A stretch of 64,000 nucleotides of DNA from Flagellimonas_B algarum (lineage in GTDB: Bacteria; Bacteroidota; Bacteroidia; Flavobacteriales; Flavobacteriaceae): assembly GCF_040513375.1 (NCBI RefSeq), contig NZ_JBEVTG010000004.1, forward strand, positions 1 to 64,000. The letters are read 5' to 3'. The position numbers and the translations under genes were made by a program. A model generated the notes under the pieces. It was given only the letters and a program-made list of their open reading frames with translations, was not told where the DNA came from and made no database searches. Positions 52,063 to 60,410 of this stretch are shown piece by piece; the first letter of the stretch is position 1; every line of letters starts with the position of its first letter.

Positions 52063-52823
52063 TCGCGTATCGCGCTTATGAAATCCGCGATTTTCGCTGT
52101 TCCTTCGGTACGAAGGTGTTTGATAAAGGCCGAGCCGATAATGGCCCCTTTGGCCTGTTGGGTCGCCGCTTGATATGTCTCGGCATTGCTAATACCGAAA
52201 CCTACTATCTGGGGGTGTTGTAGCCCCATTGCCGCGATCCGTTCGAAATAGGCTTCCTGTTCAGATCCGAATCCTGATTTTGCCCCTGTGGTACTGGCCG
52301 AACTCACCATATAAATGAACCCTTTCGAAGCGGCATCGATCTGGGCGATTCGTTCATCGCTGGTTTGCGGTGTGATCAAAAAGACATTGATCAATCCGTA
52401 TTTTTCAAACAGTGCCCGGTATTCTTCTTGGTACACGTCCAAAGGCAGGTCGGGCATGATAAGCCCGTCGATACCGATTTCTTGACAGCGATTGCAAAAT
52501 GCCTCAACACCGTATTGCAACAAGGGGTTGAAATAGCCCATAACGATCAAGGGGATCGAAACGGTCTTGCGAATGTCTTTCAGTTGTTCGAACAGCAATT
52601 CGGTATGCATGCCATTGCGAAGGGCATCGGTCGAACTTTCCTGAATGGTAGGGCCGTCGGCCAAGGGGTCGCTGAACGGCAGCCCGATCTCGATCATATC
52701 GACACCGGCGCGTTCCAAGGATTCAATGATCCCGACCGTATCGGAGCGTTGCGGAAACCCAGCCGTGAAATAGATGGACAATAACTTGTGATCTTTCTGA
52801 AGTGCGGAATTGATGCGGTTCAT
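52059..52823 (-). CDS. trpA: Tryptophan synthase alpha chain
   Basis: Cleaves indole-3-glycerol phosphate to indole, which is channelled to TrpB. 254 residues, TIM barrel. Catalytic Glu in MIEIGLPFSDPLADGPTIQE (~40-59) and Asp in IDGLIMPDLPLDVYQ (~120); phosphate loop VGFGISNAETY. Last gene of the trp operon; overlaps trpB by 4 bases. Confidence 0.97.
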   Translation of the reverse strand: MNRINSALQKDHKLLSIYFTAGFPQRSDTVGIIESLERAGVDMIEIGLPFSDPLADGPTIQESSTDALRNGMHTELLFEQLKDIRKTVSIPLIVMGYFNPLLQYGVEAFCNRCQEIGIDGLIMPDLPLDVYQEEYRALFEKYGLINVFLITPQTSDERIAQIDAASKGFIYMVSSASTTGAKSGFGSEQEAYFERIAAMGLQHPQIVGFGISNAETYQAATQQAKGAIIGSAFIKHLRTEGTAKIADFISAIRD

Positions 52824-54001
52824 AGTTTAAAATAATCTATATAGGTCTGCAGGTCTTTATCGCCCCGCCCTGACAAGTTGATGACCACGATATCACTGGC
52901 CTTGAATTGTTTGTAATTGAAAATCGCGAACGCATGGCTGGTTTCGATGGCGGGTATGATGCCTTCCAATTGGGAAACTTCCAACCCGGCCGTCATGGCC
53001 TCGTCATCGGTAATCGATACGAATTCACCTCTACCACTTCGGTACAAATGGGCATGCATCGGTCCGACCCCAGGATAATCCAATCCTGCCGAAATCGAAT
53101 AAGGTTCGGTAATTTGGCCGTCAGGCGTCTGCATGAGCAGGGTCTTGCTGCCATGTATGATGCCGACCTTTCCTAAGGCCGATGTCGCGGCACTTTCGCC
53201 CGAATCAATACCCTTACCGGCCGCCTCGACCGCGATGATGCCTACCGCTTCCTCGTCGAGATAATGGTAATAGGCCCCTGCGGCGTTGCTGCCACCACCC
53301 ACACAGGCGACCACGTAATCAGGACGTTCACGTCCCTCTTTTTCGAGCAATTGCCATTTGATCTCTGCGGAGATCACCGATTGAAAACGGGCTACCATGT
53401 CCGGATACGGATGGGGCCCCACCACGGAACCGATAATGTAGTGGGTATCGACCGGATTGTTGATCCAATCGCGGATCGCTTCGTTGGTCGCATCTTTCAG
53501 GGTACGGCTGCCCGATTTGGCCGGGCGAACCTCGGCCCCCAACATCTTCATGCGGGCCACGTTCGGGGCCTGGCGGGCAATATCGATCTCGCCCATATAG
53601 ACCACGCATTGCATGCCCATCAAGGCGCAGACCGTTGCCGTGGCTACCCCATGCTGGCCAGCCCCGGTTTCGGCGATGATACGCGATTTTCCCAATTTCT
53701 TCGCCATCAGGATTTGCCCAATGGTGTTGTTGACCTTATGGGCCCCGGTATGGCAAAGATCCTCGCGTTTCAAATAGACCTTGCAACCGTATTTTTTAGA
53801 AAGGCGATCGGCAAAGTACAATGGGGTCGGGCGACCGACATAGTCTTTTAAAAGTTGGTCGAACTCTTCTTGGAATTCGGCAGACTCCATGATCCGAACG
53901 TAGTTCATTCGTAACTCTTCGCAATTCGGATAGAGCATTTCAGGGATAAAGGCCCCGCCGAACTCGCCGTAGTACCCTTTTTCGTTAGCGTGATAACTCA
54001 T
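52820..54001 (-). CDS. trpB: Tryptophan synthase beta chain
   Basis: PLP enzyme joining indole and serine to tryptophan. 393 residues. PLP lysine in EDLCHTGAHKVNNTIG (~87), PLP-phosphate loop CVGGGSNAAGAY (~232). I start at ATG 54001 (MSYHANEKGYYGEFGGAF); a TTG six bases upstream is in frame but not needed. The start lies 17 bases inside trpF, and the stop overlaps trpA by 4. Confidence 0.97.
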   Translation of the reverse strand: MSYHANEKGYYGEFGGAFIPEMLYPNCEELRMNYVRIMESAEFQEEFDQLLKDYVGRPTPLYFADRLSKKYGCKVYLKREDLCHTGAHKVNNTIGQILMAKKLGKSRIIAETGAGQHGVATATVCALMGMQCVVYMGEIDIARQAPNVARMKMLGAEVRPAKSGSRTLKDATNEAIRDWINNPVDTHYIIGSVVGPHPYPDMVARFQSVISAEIKWQLLEKEGRERPDYVVACVGGGSNAAGAYYHYLDEEAVGIIAVEAAGKGIDSGESAATSALGKVGIIHGSKTLLMQTPDGQITEPYSISAGLDYPGVGPMHAHLYRSGRGEFVSITDDEAMTAGLEVSQLEGIIPAIETSHAFAIFNYKQFKASDIVVINLSGRGDKDLQTYIDYFKL

Positions 54002-54611
54002 TTTCAAGCAATTTTTTAAAATCGTTCAGTTTTTCGGTATCCTTGAGACCCGGTTCGGTTTCGAACCGGCTATTGACGTCAATGGCATGGCAATATCGGG
54101 CTGCATCCGAAGCGAGAAAACCCTTGAGGGCTTCCCCTTCTTCCAATCCGATACCACCACTTAAGAAATAGGGCTTGGTCGATGGATAGTCGTTCAAGAC
54201 CTTCCAATCGAAACGATACCCATTGCCCCCCGGTAACCTTCCTTTGGTGTCGAAGAGGTAATAATCGCATACCCCTTCATACGGGCCGAGCGTATCGAAA
54301 TCGAAATCATCCTTGATCGAAAAGACCTTGATGACCTTAACTCCTGATTTCCGTACCTCCCGACAATAATCGACAGTTTCCGATCCGTGCAATTGCACCC
54401 CGTACAGGCCCATATCCGTTATGGTCCGTTGTACTTGCGCGATCGGTGCGTCAACGAAAACCCCGATTTTTTTGATCGAATCGGGCAACTGGGGCATGCT
54501 GCGGTCGAAAAAGCGCGACGAAGGCTCCCAAAAGATGAACCCTAGGTAGTCGGGTCGCAATTCGGCAACCGCCTCGCTATTGTATTTCATACCACAGACC
54601 TTCAGTTTCAT
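53985..54611 (-). CDS. trpF: Phosphoribosylanthranilate isomerase
   Basis: Amadori rearrangement of PRA to CdRP. 208 residues; KVCGMKYNSEA (~3-13, catalytic Cys), GFIFWEPSSRFF (~24), GVQLHGSET (~71), FLSGGIGLEEGEAL (~148) and the Asp in CHAIDVNSRFE (~176) mark TrpF. Stand-alone (not fused to TrpC). Overlaps trpC by 4 and trpB by 17 bases. Confidence 0.95.
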   Translation of the reverse strand: MKLKVCGMKYNSEAVAELRPDYLGFIFWEPSSRFFDRSMPQLPDSIKKIGVFVDAPIAQVQRTITDMGLYGVQLHGSETVDYCREVRKSGVKVIKVFSIKDDFDFDTLGPYEGVCDYYLFDTKGRLPGGNGYRFDWKVLNDYPSTKPYFLSGGIGLEEGEALKGFLASDAARYCHAIDVNSRFETEPGLKDTEKLNDFKKLLENELSR

Positions 54612-55396
54612 GCGTCTAGCTTTTTGATGAATTCCCTTGCCGCGGCTCCGGGGTCTTCGGTCTTCATAAAGTGTTCGCCCACCAAGAACCCTTGGTAGCC
54701 ATAAGGTTTTAATTGCTGTATGGCCGAAATGGAACTGATGCCACTTTCGGAAACTTTGACGAAGTCGGCCGGAATCTTTTCGGAAAGGGCCATACTGGTC
54801 TCCAGGGACACCTCGAAGGTTTTCAAGTCGCGGTTGTTCACCCCCAGCATATTCAGACTGGGCATCAAGGCTTTCTGCAATTCGGTTTCATTGTGCACCT
54901 CAAGCAAGACTTCCAAGCCGAGGCTTTGGGCCAATTCGGATAGGGTCTTGATCTCTTGCCGTGTCAATACCGCCGCGATCAATAGGATCACATCGGCACC
55001 ATGGGCTTTGGCTTCGAATACCTGGTAGGTGTCTATCATGAACTCTTTTCGCAACAACGGCAATTGGGCCGAGGCCCTTGCCAAAACCAAGTCTTCTAAG
55101 GATCCCCCGAAATATTTGATATCGGTAAGCACGCTCATACCACAGGCCCCTGCTTGCTGATACCCTCGGGCGACTAGGCCCACATTGGTATCTTGGTTGA
55201 TCGTTTGCTTGGATGGGGAACGGCGCTTGTGTTCTGCGATGATGCCCGTTGATGATTCACGAAGGGCTGCGGAAAGCGAAGGTCCTTCGCGTTCGAATAG
55301 TGGGGAAGCCTCGAACTGTGTTTGGGGTATCAAACGTTTCTTTAAAGCGACTTCCTTCCGCTTATCGGCTATGATATGATCTAAGATGTTCTTCAT
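54608..55396 (-). CDS. trpC: Indole-3-glycerol-phosphate synthase
   Basis: Ring closure of CdRP to indole-3-glycerol phosphate. 262 residues, TIM barrel: IAEHKRRSPSKQTIN (~53-67, Glu and Lys), LTDIKYFGGSLEDL, LRKEFMIDTYQ (~113), LLEVHNETEL (~160) and KVSESGIS (~213). Overlaps trpD by 4 bases (ATGA). Confidence 0.96.
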   Translation of the reverse strand: MKNILDHIIADKRKEVALKKRLIPQTQFEASPLFEREGPSLSAALRESSTGIIAEHKRRSPSKQTINQDTNVGLVARGYQQAGACGMSVLTDIKYFGGSLEDLVLARASAQLPLLRKEFMIDTYQVFEAKAHGADVILLIAAVLTRQEIKTLSELAQSLGLEVLLEVHNETELQKALMPSLNMLGVNNRDLKTFEVSLETSMALSEKIPADFVKVSESGISSISAIQQLKPYGYQGFLVGEHFMKTEDPGAAAREFIKKLDA

Positions 55397-56385
55397 GCGC
55401 TGAGCTCCTGGAGTTTTTTCAATGCGGCCAAACCTTTTCCTCCCTGTAAGGATTCCATGGCCTTTTCAAAACCGGTCTTTACCGTAACCTTCTGGGCCGT
55501 GGCAATGGCGACCCCTGCATTGGCACAGACCACGTGGTTTTGTGCCTCGCTGCCTTTGCCTTGTAGGATATCCATAAAGATCCGGGCCGAATCACTCACG
55601 TCATCACCCCCGACGATGGCTTCGGCCTTGACGGCATCGACACCGAAATCGGAAGGCGAAAGCATGCCCTCCGACCCGTTTGAAATGGTCTTTGTGGCCC
55701 CGGTCAGACTGATTTCGTCATACCCGTCCAAAGCATGGAGCACCGTGAAATTTTTGTCGGTATTCTGATAGAGATAGCCGTACATTCTGGCCAGTTCCAA
55801 ATTAAAGACCCCGACCATTTGGTTTTTCGGAAATGCAGGGTTTACCATGGGGCCCAACATATTGAAGAAGGTCTTCACCGCCAACTCCCTTCGGATCGGG
55901 GCGACGTTTTTCATGGCCGGATGGAACAAGGGTGCGTGCAGCACACAAATGCCCGCTTCCGCAATGGACTTTTCGAGGAAGTCGGCCTCATTGCTGAACC
56001 GGATGCCCAAAAACTCCATGACATTGCTGCTGCCGCATTTTGACGAAACCCCGTAGTTGCCGTGCTTGGTGACCTTTACACCGGCTCCCGCCGTTACGAA
56101 AGAGGCCAGGGTCGAGATGTTGAAGGTGTCTTTGCCATCACCCCCTGTACCGCAAAGGTCGATGGGATCATAGGCGCTGAGGTCGACCGCTAGACAAAGC
56201 TCCAACAGGGCGTCACGAAAGCCTTCCAACTCGTCAATGGTGATGCTCCGCATCATGTAAACGGTCAGAAAGGCGGCAATTTGACTGGTATTGTATTCGC
56301 CTTTGGCGATGTTCACCAATATTTGCTTGGCGTCTTCTTTGGCCAAGATCTCATGATTGATCAGTTTGTTCAAGGTCTCTTTCAT
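55393..56385 (-). CDS. trpD: Anthranilate phosphoribosyltransferase
   Basis: Transfers phosphoribose from PRPP to anthranilate. 330 residues; the PRPP site DLCGTGGDGKDTFNIST (~76-92) and KHGNYGVSSKCGSSNVMEF (~106) are typical, with FHPAMKNVAPIRRELAVKTF near ~157. Overlaps trpG by 4 bases. Confidence 0.97.
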   Translation of the reverse strand: MKETLNKLINHEILAKEDAKQILVNIAKGEYNTSQIAAFLTVYMMRSITIDELEGFRDALLELCLAVDLSAYDPIDLCGTGGDGKDTFNISTLASFVTAGAGVKVTKHGNYGVSSKCGSSNVMEFLGIRFSNEADFLEKSIAEAGICVLHAPLFHPAMKNVAPIRRELAVKTFFNMLGPMVNPAFPKNQMVGVFNLELARMYGYLYQNTDKNFTVLHALDGYDEISLTGATKTISNGSEGMLSPSDFGVDAVKAEAIVGGDDVSDSARIFMDILQGKGSEAQNHVVCANAGVAIATAQKVTVKTGFEKAMESLQGGKGLAALKKLQELSA

Positions 56386-56948
56386 CGTTCCAACCAGTTT
56401 TTTAAGATTTGTTTGCCGTGTGGGGTCAAGACCGACTCGGGGTGGAATTGGACCGCCCTGATATCGTATTCGGCATGGCGTAATGACATGATCTTTCCGT
56501 TTTCATCGGTCGATGTTGCCACAAGGGCATCCGGAAGATGCGTATCGACTACCCAAGAGTGGTAGCGACCTACTTCAATCTCTTCGGGTAAACCTTTGAA
56601 AATCGGATCTTGCTCGGTTATCGTTATCGTAGTGGCCACCCCGTGGTAGACCTGGTCCAAATTGACCAAGCTGCCCCCATAGACCTCCGCGATGGCCTGT
56701 TGGCCCAAACAGACCCCGAAGATGCGTTTGCTTGGTCCGTATTTGGCGATAATGGGCTTGAGCAAACCGGCTTCGTCCGGAATTCCGGGTCCGGGTGAGA
56801 GCACGATTTCATCAAAGGCATCCACTTCATCGAGGTTCAATTCATCGTTGCGTTTGACCACCACTTCACAGTCCAAATCCTCAAGATAGTGCACCAGATT
56901 ATAGGTGAAACTATCGTAGTTGTCGATCATCAGTATCCGTCTTCCCAT
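56382..56948 (-). CDS. trpG: Anthranilate synthase component II (glutamine amidotransferase)
   Basis: Supplies ammonia from glutamine to TrpE. 188 residues from ATG 56948 (MGRRILMIDNYDSFTYNLVH), 1 base after the trpE stop; the frame extends back into trpE without homology. Class I amidotransferase triad: LSPGPGIPDEAG (~53), nucleophile Cys in IFGVCLGQQAIAE (~82), His-Glu in VQFHPESVLTPHG (~170). Confidence 0.96.
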   Translation of the reverse strand: MGRRILMIDNYDSFTYNLVHYLEDLDCEVVVKRNDELNLDEVDAFDEIVLSPGPGIPDEAGLLKPIIAKYGPSKRIFGVCLGQQAIAEVYGGSLVNLDQVYHGVATTITITEQDPIFKGLPEEIEVGRYHSWVVDTHLPDALVATSTDENGKIMSLRHAEYDIRAVQFHPESVLTPHGKQILKNWLER

Positions 56949-56949
56949 T

Positions 56950-58347
56950 TTAGATCTTTTCCGCGATTTCAAGGGCCTTGTTCAAGGCACCGAGTTTGTT
57001 ATAGGTCTCTTGTAATTCCGTTTCGGGATCGGAGGCCGCTACCAAGCCCGCACCTGCCTGAAAATGGAGCTGGTGGTTTTTGCTCAAGAAGGTCCGGATC
57101 ATAATGGCGTGGTTGAAATTGCCTTTAAAGTCCATAAACCCGATGGCGCCCCCATAATAGGCCCGACTGGTTTTTTCATATTGTTCGATCAATTGCATGG
57201 CCCGATGTTTGGGCGCTCCGCTCAGCGTGCCTGCGGGAAAAGTGTCGGCGACGATCTTCAGGGTCGAAATGGAATCCTTTTTTTGACCGGTCACTTTGGA
57301 GACCAGGTGGATGACATGTGAGAAATACTGAACCTCACGATAGGTTTCGACATCGACCAGATTGCCATTGCGGCTGAGGTCGTTTCGGGCCAGGTCGACC
57401 AACATCACATGTTCGCTGTTCTCCTTCTCATCGGCAGCGAGTTTTTTGGCCAAAGCGGCATCTTGTTCGTCATTGCCGGTGCGTTTATAGGTGCCTGCGA
57501 TGGGGTGGATCTCGGCCTTTCCGTCTTTCACGATAAGCTGTGCTTCGGGCGAACTTCCGAATATCTTGAAATCGCCATAATCGAAATAAAAGAGGTAGGG
57601 CGAGGGGTTGATCGATCGCAGTGCTCGATAGACATTGAATTCATCCCCTTTGAAACCTTGTGAAAACCGTCGTGAAAGCACCAATTGGAAGACATCACCA
57701 CGTTGGCAATGCTTTTTCGCAAAGGCCACATGCTCGCGGTATTCGGCATCTTCGAGATTCGACTCCGCCTCACCGTCTTTACTGAACCCATAGGTGGCGA
57801 AACTGCGTACTTTGAGTAGTTGCTCCAATTCGGCGGTATTGTCGTCCGAATCATAACAATGGGCGAAGAGGTAGGCCTCGTTCTTAAAATGGTTGATGGC
57901 GATGACGTTCTGATAGACTGCATAAAAGATATCGGGGATATCGATAGAATCCGGCTTTTTGGTAAGGGTCACCGATTCGAAATAGCGAACGGCATCATAG
58001 GCGATATAGCCGAACAGGCCGTTGGTAATGAACTTGAAGTCGTGTTGGTCGATTTCGAAACGCTTCGAAAAACCATCGATGAGGGCGGTCACATCGCTTT
58101 TGTCGTCCAAGGCCACCGTTTCGATCGATCCGTCAGGAAACCGTTGCTCCATGCGTTCATCGGCCACCTTTAAAGAAGCGATCGGGTTGCAACAGATATA
58201 TGAAAAACTGTTGTCATTGGCATGGTAATCACTACTCTCCAACAGAATGCTGTTCGGGAATCTATCGCGTACCTTCAGGTACACACTGACCGGTGTGATC
58301 GTATCGGCGAGGATCTGTTTGTGATGGGTCTTTAATTTGAAATTCAT
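56950..58347 (-). CDS. trpE: Anthranilate synthase component I
   Basis: Chorismate + ammonia to anthranilate, first step of tryptophan synthesis. 465 residues. The N-terminal SILLESSDYH (~33) carries the LLES motif that binds feedback-inhibiting tryptophan. Chorismate-binding domain: FQLVLSRRF (~220), FGSSPEAQLIVK (~266), HPIAGTYKRTGND (~281), AGTLSGAPKHRAMQLI (~378). First structural gene of the operon; 77 bases separate it from the leader-peptide stop codon, most of it the attenuator. Confidence 0.97.
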   Translation of the reverse strand: MNFKLKTHHKQILADTITPVSVYLKVRDRFPNSILLESSDYHANDNSFSYICCNPIASLKVADERMEQRFPDGSIETVALDDKSDVTALIDGFSKRFEIDQHDFKFITNGLFGYIAYDAVRYFESVTLTKKPDSIDIPDIFYAVYQNVIAINHFKNEAYLFAHCYDSDDNTAELEQLLKVRSFATYGFSKDGEAESNLEDAEYREHVAFAKKHCQRGDVFQLVLSRRFSQGFKGDEFNVYRALRSINPSPYLFYFDYGDFKIFGSSPEAQLIVKDGKAEIHPIAGTYKRTGNDEQDAALAKKLAADEKENSEHVMLVDLARNDLSRNGNLVDVETYREVQYFSHVIHLVSKVTGQKKDSISTLKIVADTFPAGTLSGAPKHRAMQLIEQYEKTSRAYYGGAIGFMDFKGNFNHAIMIRTFLSKNHQLHFQAGAGLVAASDPETELQETYNKLGALNKALEIAEKI

Positions 58348-58360
58348 GTTCGACTTTATT

Positions 58361-58394
58361 CAAAAAATTAAGGCTTGTCGTGATGACAAGCCTT
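58361..58394 (-). terminator. trp operon attenuator terminator
   Basis: On the transcript: 10-bp perfect stem AAGGCTTGTC / GACAAGCCTT, loop ATCAC, then AATTTTTTG. It lies 14 bases before the trpE ATG and downstream of the leader peptide, so it would stop transcription before the operon unless disrupted. The 5' arm (GGCTTGT) can also pair with GTGAGCT around the leader stop codon, a possible antiterminator. Confidence 0.85.
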
Positions 58395-58424
58395 TAATAT
58401 TATTATTTGGATAGCAGGACTAGC

Positions 58425-58478
58425 TCACGAAATCTGACGTAAGTTCTTCCACCACCAAGATGTATTGCGTTGTTGCAT
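58425..58478 (-). CDS. trpL: trp operon leader peptide with three consecutive Trp codons
   Basis: 17 codons plus TGA: MQQRNTSWWWKNLRQIS. Three adjacent TGG codons in a 17-residue frame directly upstream of trpE are very unlikely by chance in a genome where Trp is rare. The ATG lies 5 bases after a -7 box, so the mRNA would start at or next to the start codon (nearly leaderless). The stop codon sits in GTGAGCT, a segment able to pair weakly with the 5' arm of the terminator. This fits ribosome-stalling attenuation: at low charged tRNA-Trp the ribosome halts on the TGG codons and leaves the segment free; otherwise it reaches the stop codon, covers it and lets the terminator form. Confidence 0.85.
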   Translation of the reverse strand: MQQRNTSWWWKNLRQIS

Positions 58479-58483
58479 AGGGT

Positions 58484-58514
58484 CAAATATAGAAATCAAT
58501 TTGATGAATCCCAA
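58484..58514 (-). promoter_or_regulatory. trp operon promoter
   Basis: Minus strand: TTG (58512-58514), 20 bases, TATATTTG (58484-58491), an exact match to the Bacteroidota consensus. The predicted start point falls at or just before the leader ATG (58478). The -33 element borders the T run of the yceI terminator. Confidence 0.8.
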
Positions 58515-58558
58515 TAAAAAAATGAAAATCCCGCAGCGGCAGTACCACGGCAGGATTT
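58515..58558 (-). terminator. Terminator after yceI
   Basis: On the transcript: stem starting AAATCCTGC and closing GCGGGATTT (extendable by a few pairs), then TTTTCATTTTTTT. It ends the marR-nitroreductase-yceI transcript right before the trp promoter. Confidence 0.75.
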
Positions 58559-58597
58559 CCAAACACTCAAACTAATTTCCTTTTTCTATGTTGGGTC

Positions 58598-59170
58598 TTA
58601 AAATTCCAAATCGACGACCAAATCGAACTCGTCATAAATGGTCTTGTCCCCTAAGTTGTCGAAAAAACTTCCCGAACCATACTTTACGTCGTATTGGGCG
58701 CGATCAACTTTCATCGTAGCGGTGGCTTTGCTGCCATATACCGAAACATCGAAGGTCACCGGTTTTGTGATTCCTTTGATCGTGAGGTCGCCGGTCACTT
58801 TATACGAGTTCTTTCCTGAACTTTCGACTTTGGTAAATACCAAATTGGAAGTAGGATGGGAGGTTGTTGAAAAGAAATCGTCGGAATGGAGGTGCCCATC
58901 CAACTTTGCTTTGTAATCACCACTCAAATCGGTGGTGTTGATGGTGGTCATATCGACGGTAAACTCGCCACCGGTCAATTTGCCTTGGTCGAATACCAGC
59001 GCTCCTGCCTTAAGGCTGATGGTGCCCGTATGCGAGCCTGTAACTTTGTAGGCTTTCCAGGTGACCGTACTGGCGTCGGTTTTCACTTCTTTCTTTTCAC
59101 CATCGACCGGGTTGGCGAGGGCAAGTCCGAATACTAGGGTCAGTGCAATGCTTAATAGATTCTTTTTCAT
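58598..59170 (-). CDS. YceI-family protein, secreted
   Basis: 190 residues from ATG 59170 with signal peptide (MKKNLLSIALTLVFGLALAN). Lipocalin-like YceI beta barrel: TVTWKAYKVTGSHTGTISLK (~39), FTVDMTTINTTDL (~75), DDFFSTTSHPTSNLVF (~98), LTIKGITKPVTFDVSV (~130). Binds polyprenoid or other hydrophobic molecules in the periplasm in relatives. Third gene of the MarR operon. Confidence 0.93.
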   Translation of the reverse strand: MKKNLLSIALTLVFGLALANPVDGEKKEVKTDASTVTWKAYKVTGSHTGTISLKAGALVFDQGKLTGGEFTVDMTTINTTDLSGDYKAKLDGHLHSDDFFSTTSHPTSNLVFTKVESSGKNSYKVTGDLTIKGITKPVTFDVSVYGSKATATMKVDRAQYDVKYGSGSFFDNLGDKTIYDEFDLVVDLEF

Positions 59171-59198
59171 GATTTTCGAATTATGGATTGTTTTAAAT

Positions 59199-59831
59199 TT
59201 ATAGATGTGTAAATAATTCCGAGGTAGATTTACGCACTTTGGCGTAGTGCTGGGTATCGTCTTCCGAAGATCGGTACCCAACGGCCAAAACAACGGCTGC
59301 GTTTTGGTTTTTTTCCGATAACCCCAATATCTCGTTGTACTTATCCGGTTCGAAACCTTCCATGGCACAAGTGTCGATTTGGAGTTCTGCGGCGGCTTGC
59401 ATGGCGTTGCCCAGTGCCAAGTACACTTGTTTGGCGGTCCAAGTGCTTTTCACTTCCTTGGGCAACTCCAATAATTTTGATTTCATAAAGTCACCGTATC
59501 CTTTCAATCCCTCTGCGGGAATATTCCGGGTTTCCGAAACATTGGTCAAATAGTCATCGATGAGCTCATCGGCAAAATCGGTGGCATTGGTAAAAACCAG
59601 GATATGTGAGGCATCGGTCAATTGCGATTGCCCCCAGCTGACCGGTTTTAACCGTTCCCTGATGTCTTGGTCGGTAATGACATAGATATGATACGGTTGC
59701 AAGCCATACGAGGAGGCACTTAAGCGAGTGGCTTCCAATAGGGTTTCCAAATCTTCGTCCGACACTTTTTTGCTGGCATCGAATTTTTTGGTGGCGTAGC
59801 GCCAATTTCTGTTTTTCAGTGTATTGTCCAT
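59199..59831 (-). CDS. NAD(P)H-dependent oxidoreductase, nitroreductase family (NfsB-like)
   Basis: 210 residues, FMN-dependent nitroreductase fold: RYATKKFDASKKVSDED (~11), ATRLSASSYGLQPYHIYVI (~35-53), ALGNAMQAAAELQIDTCAMEGF (in parts: ALGNAMQAAAELQIDTCAME, ~142), VVLAVGYRSSEDD (~183). Reduces quinones, nitro-compounds or flavins with NAD(P)H. One base after marR and 28 before yceI, a unit often found in Flavobacteriia, suggesting a redox or quinone stress response. Confidence 0.93.
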   Translation of the reverse strand: MDNTLKNRNWRYATKKFDASKKVSDEDLETLLEATRLSASSYGLQPYHIYVITDQDIRERLKPVSWGQSQLTDASHILVFTNATDFADELIDDYLTNVSETRNIPAEGLKGYGDFMKSKLLELPKEVKSTWTAKQVYLALGNAMQAAAELQIDTCAMEGFEPDKYNEILGLSEKNQNAAVVLAVGYRSSEDDTQHYAKVRKSTSELFTHL

Positions 59832-59832
59832 A

Positions 59833-60279
59833 TTAAAATTTATCCAATAAAAGGTTTAATTGTTCCAGTTCTTTGTCGTTGAATTTTTGCAGAAGCTGCT
59901 TTTCGGTCGCCTCCATAACACTGTCCAATTCGGTCAAAATGGTGTTGCCCTTGTTCGTTATGGTGATTTCGACTTTTCTTCGATTGTTCGCACAAACTGC
60001 CCGATCAACATAGCCTTTCAATAATAATTTATCGACCAATCGGGTGGTATTGCTCATTTTGGTCACCATGCGCTCATTGATGGTCGAAAGGTTGGCCGGT
60101 GTGCCTTTTTGTCCGCGCAGTATGCGTAGTACGTTGAATTGTTGCTCCGAAACCTCATAGGGTTTAAGGGCAGCCGCAAAGGCTTCACTGATCTTATTGC
60201 CAACCAAGGCGAAGTGGATCATGGTCCGCATTCGAAGAGGCAGCCGTTTTTCCGTCTTTATAATCGCTTCTACATTCAT
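59833..60279 (-). CDS. MarR-family transcriptional regulator
   Basis: 148 residues from ATG 60279 (MNVEAIIKTEKRLPLRMRT). Winged helix with recognition helix region GTPANLSTINERMVTKMSNTT (~74; given in parts: TPANLSTINERMVTKMSNTT) and wing RAVCANNRRKVEITIT (~104). First gene of marR-nitroreductase-yceI; it very likely represses its own operon through the palindrome on the promoter. The inducer is not predictable; one Cys in the wing (AVCAN) might sense oxidants or quinones as in related regulators. Confidence 0.92.
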   Translation of the reverse strand: MNVEAIIKTEKRLPLRMRTMIHFALVGNKISEAFAAALKPYEVSEQQFNVLRILRGQKGTPANLSTINERMVTKMSNTTRLVDKLLLKGYVDRAVCANNRRKVEITITNKGNTILTELDSVMEATEKQLLQKFNDKELEQLNLLLDKF

Positions 60280-60304
60280 GTTGTTACAACAATTGTATAT
60301 ACAA
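60280..60304. promoter_or_regulatory. Putative MarR operator palindromes
   Basis: Perfect 12-bp palindrome TTGTATATACAA at 60293-60304, overlapping the -7 box, plus GTTGT-T-ACAAC at 60280-60290 abutting the marR ATG. Palindromes of this size and AT content are typical MarR targets; binding would block the promoter. Confidence 0.65.
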
Positions 60305-60330
60305 ATGTATAAGGATTTGCAAGGGAACAA
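60302..60330 (-). promoter_or_regulatory. Promoter of the marR operon
   Basis: Minus strand: TTG (60328-60330) in TTTTTG, 18 bases, TACATTTG (60302-60309). Both elements match; the leader is ~15-20 bases. Confidence 0.75.
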
Positions 60331-60410
60331 AAATTTTCCATCGATAAAATTTTGTTAAAAAAATAACGGTGGCTTGGGCATTGGCTAATTTTAACCCTAA
60401 ATCATTTGCC

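Noticed and set aside
53264..53851. 195-codon open frame antisense to trpB
   Set aside because: Lies entirely within a highly conserved gene and shows no recognisable domain.
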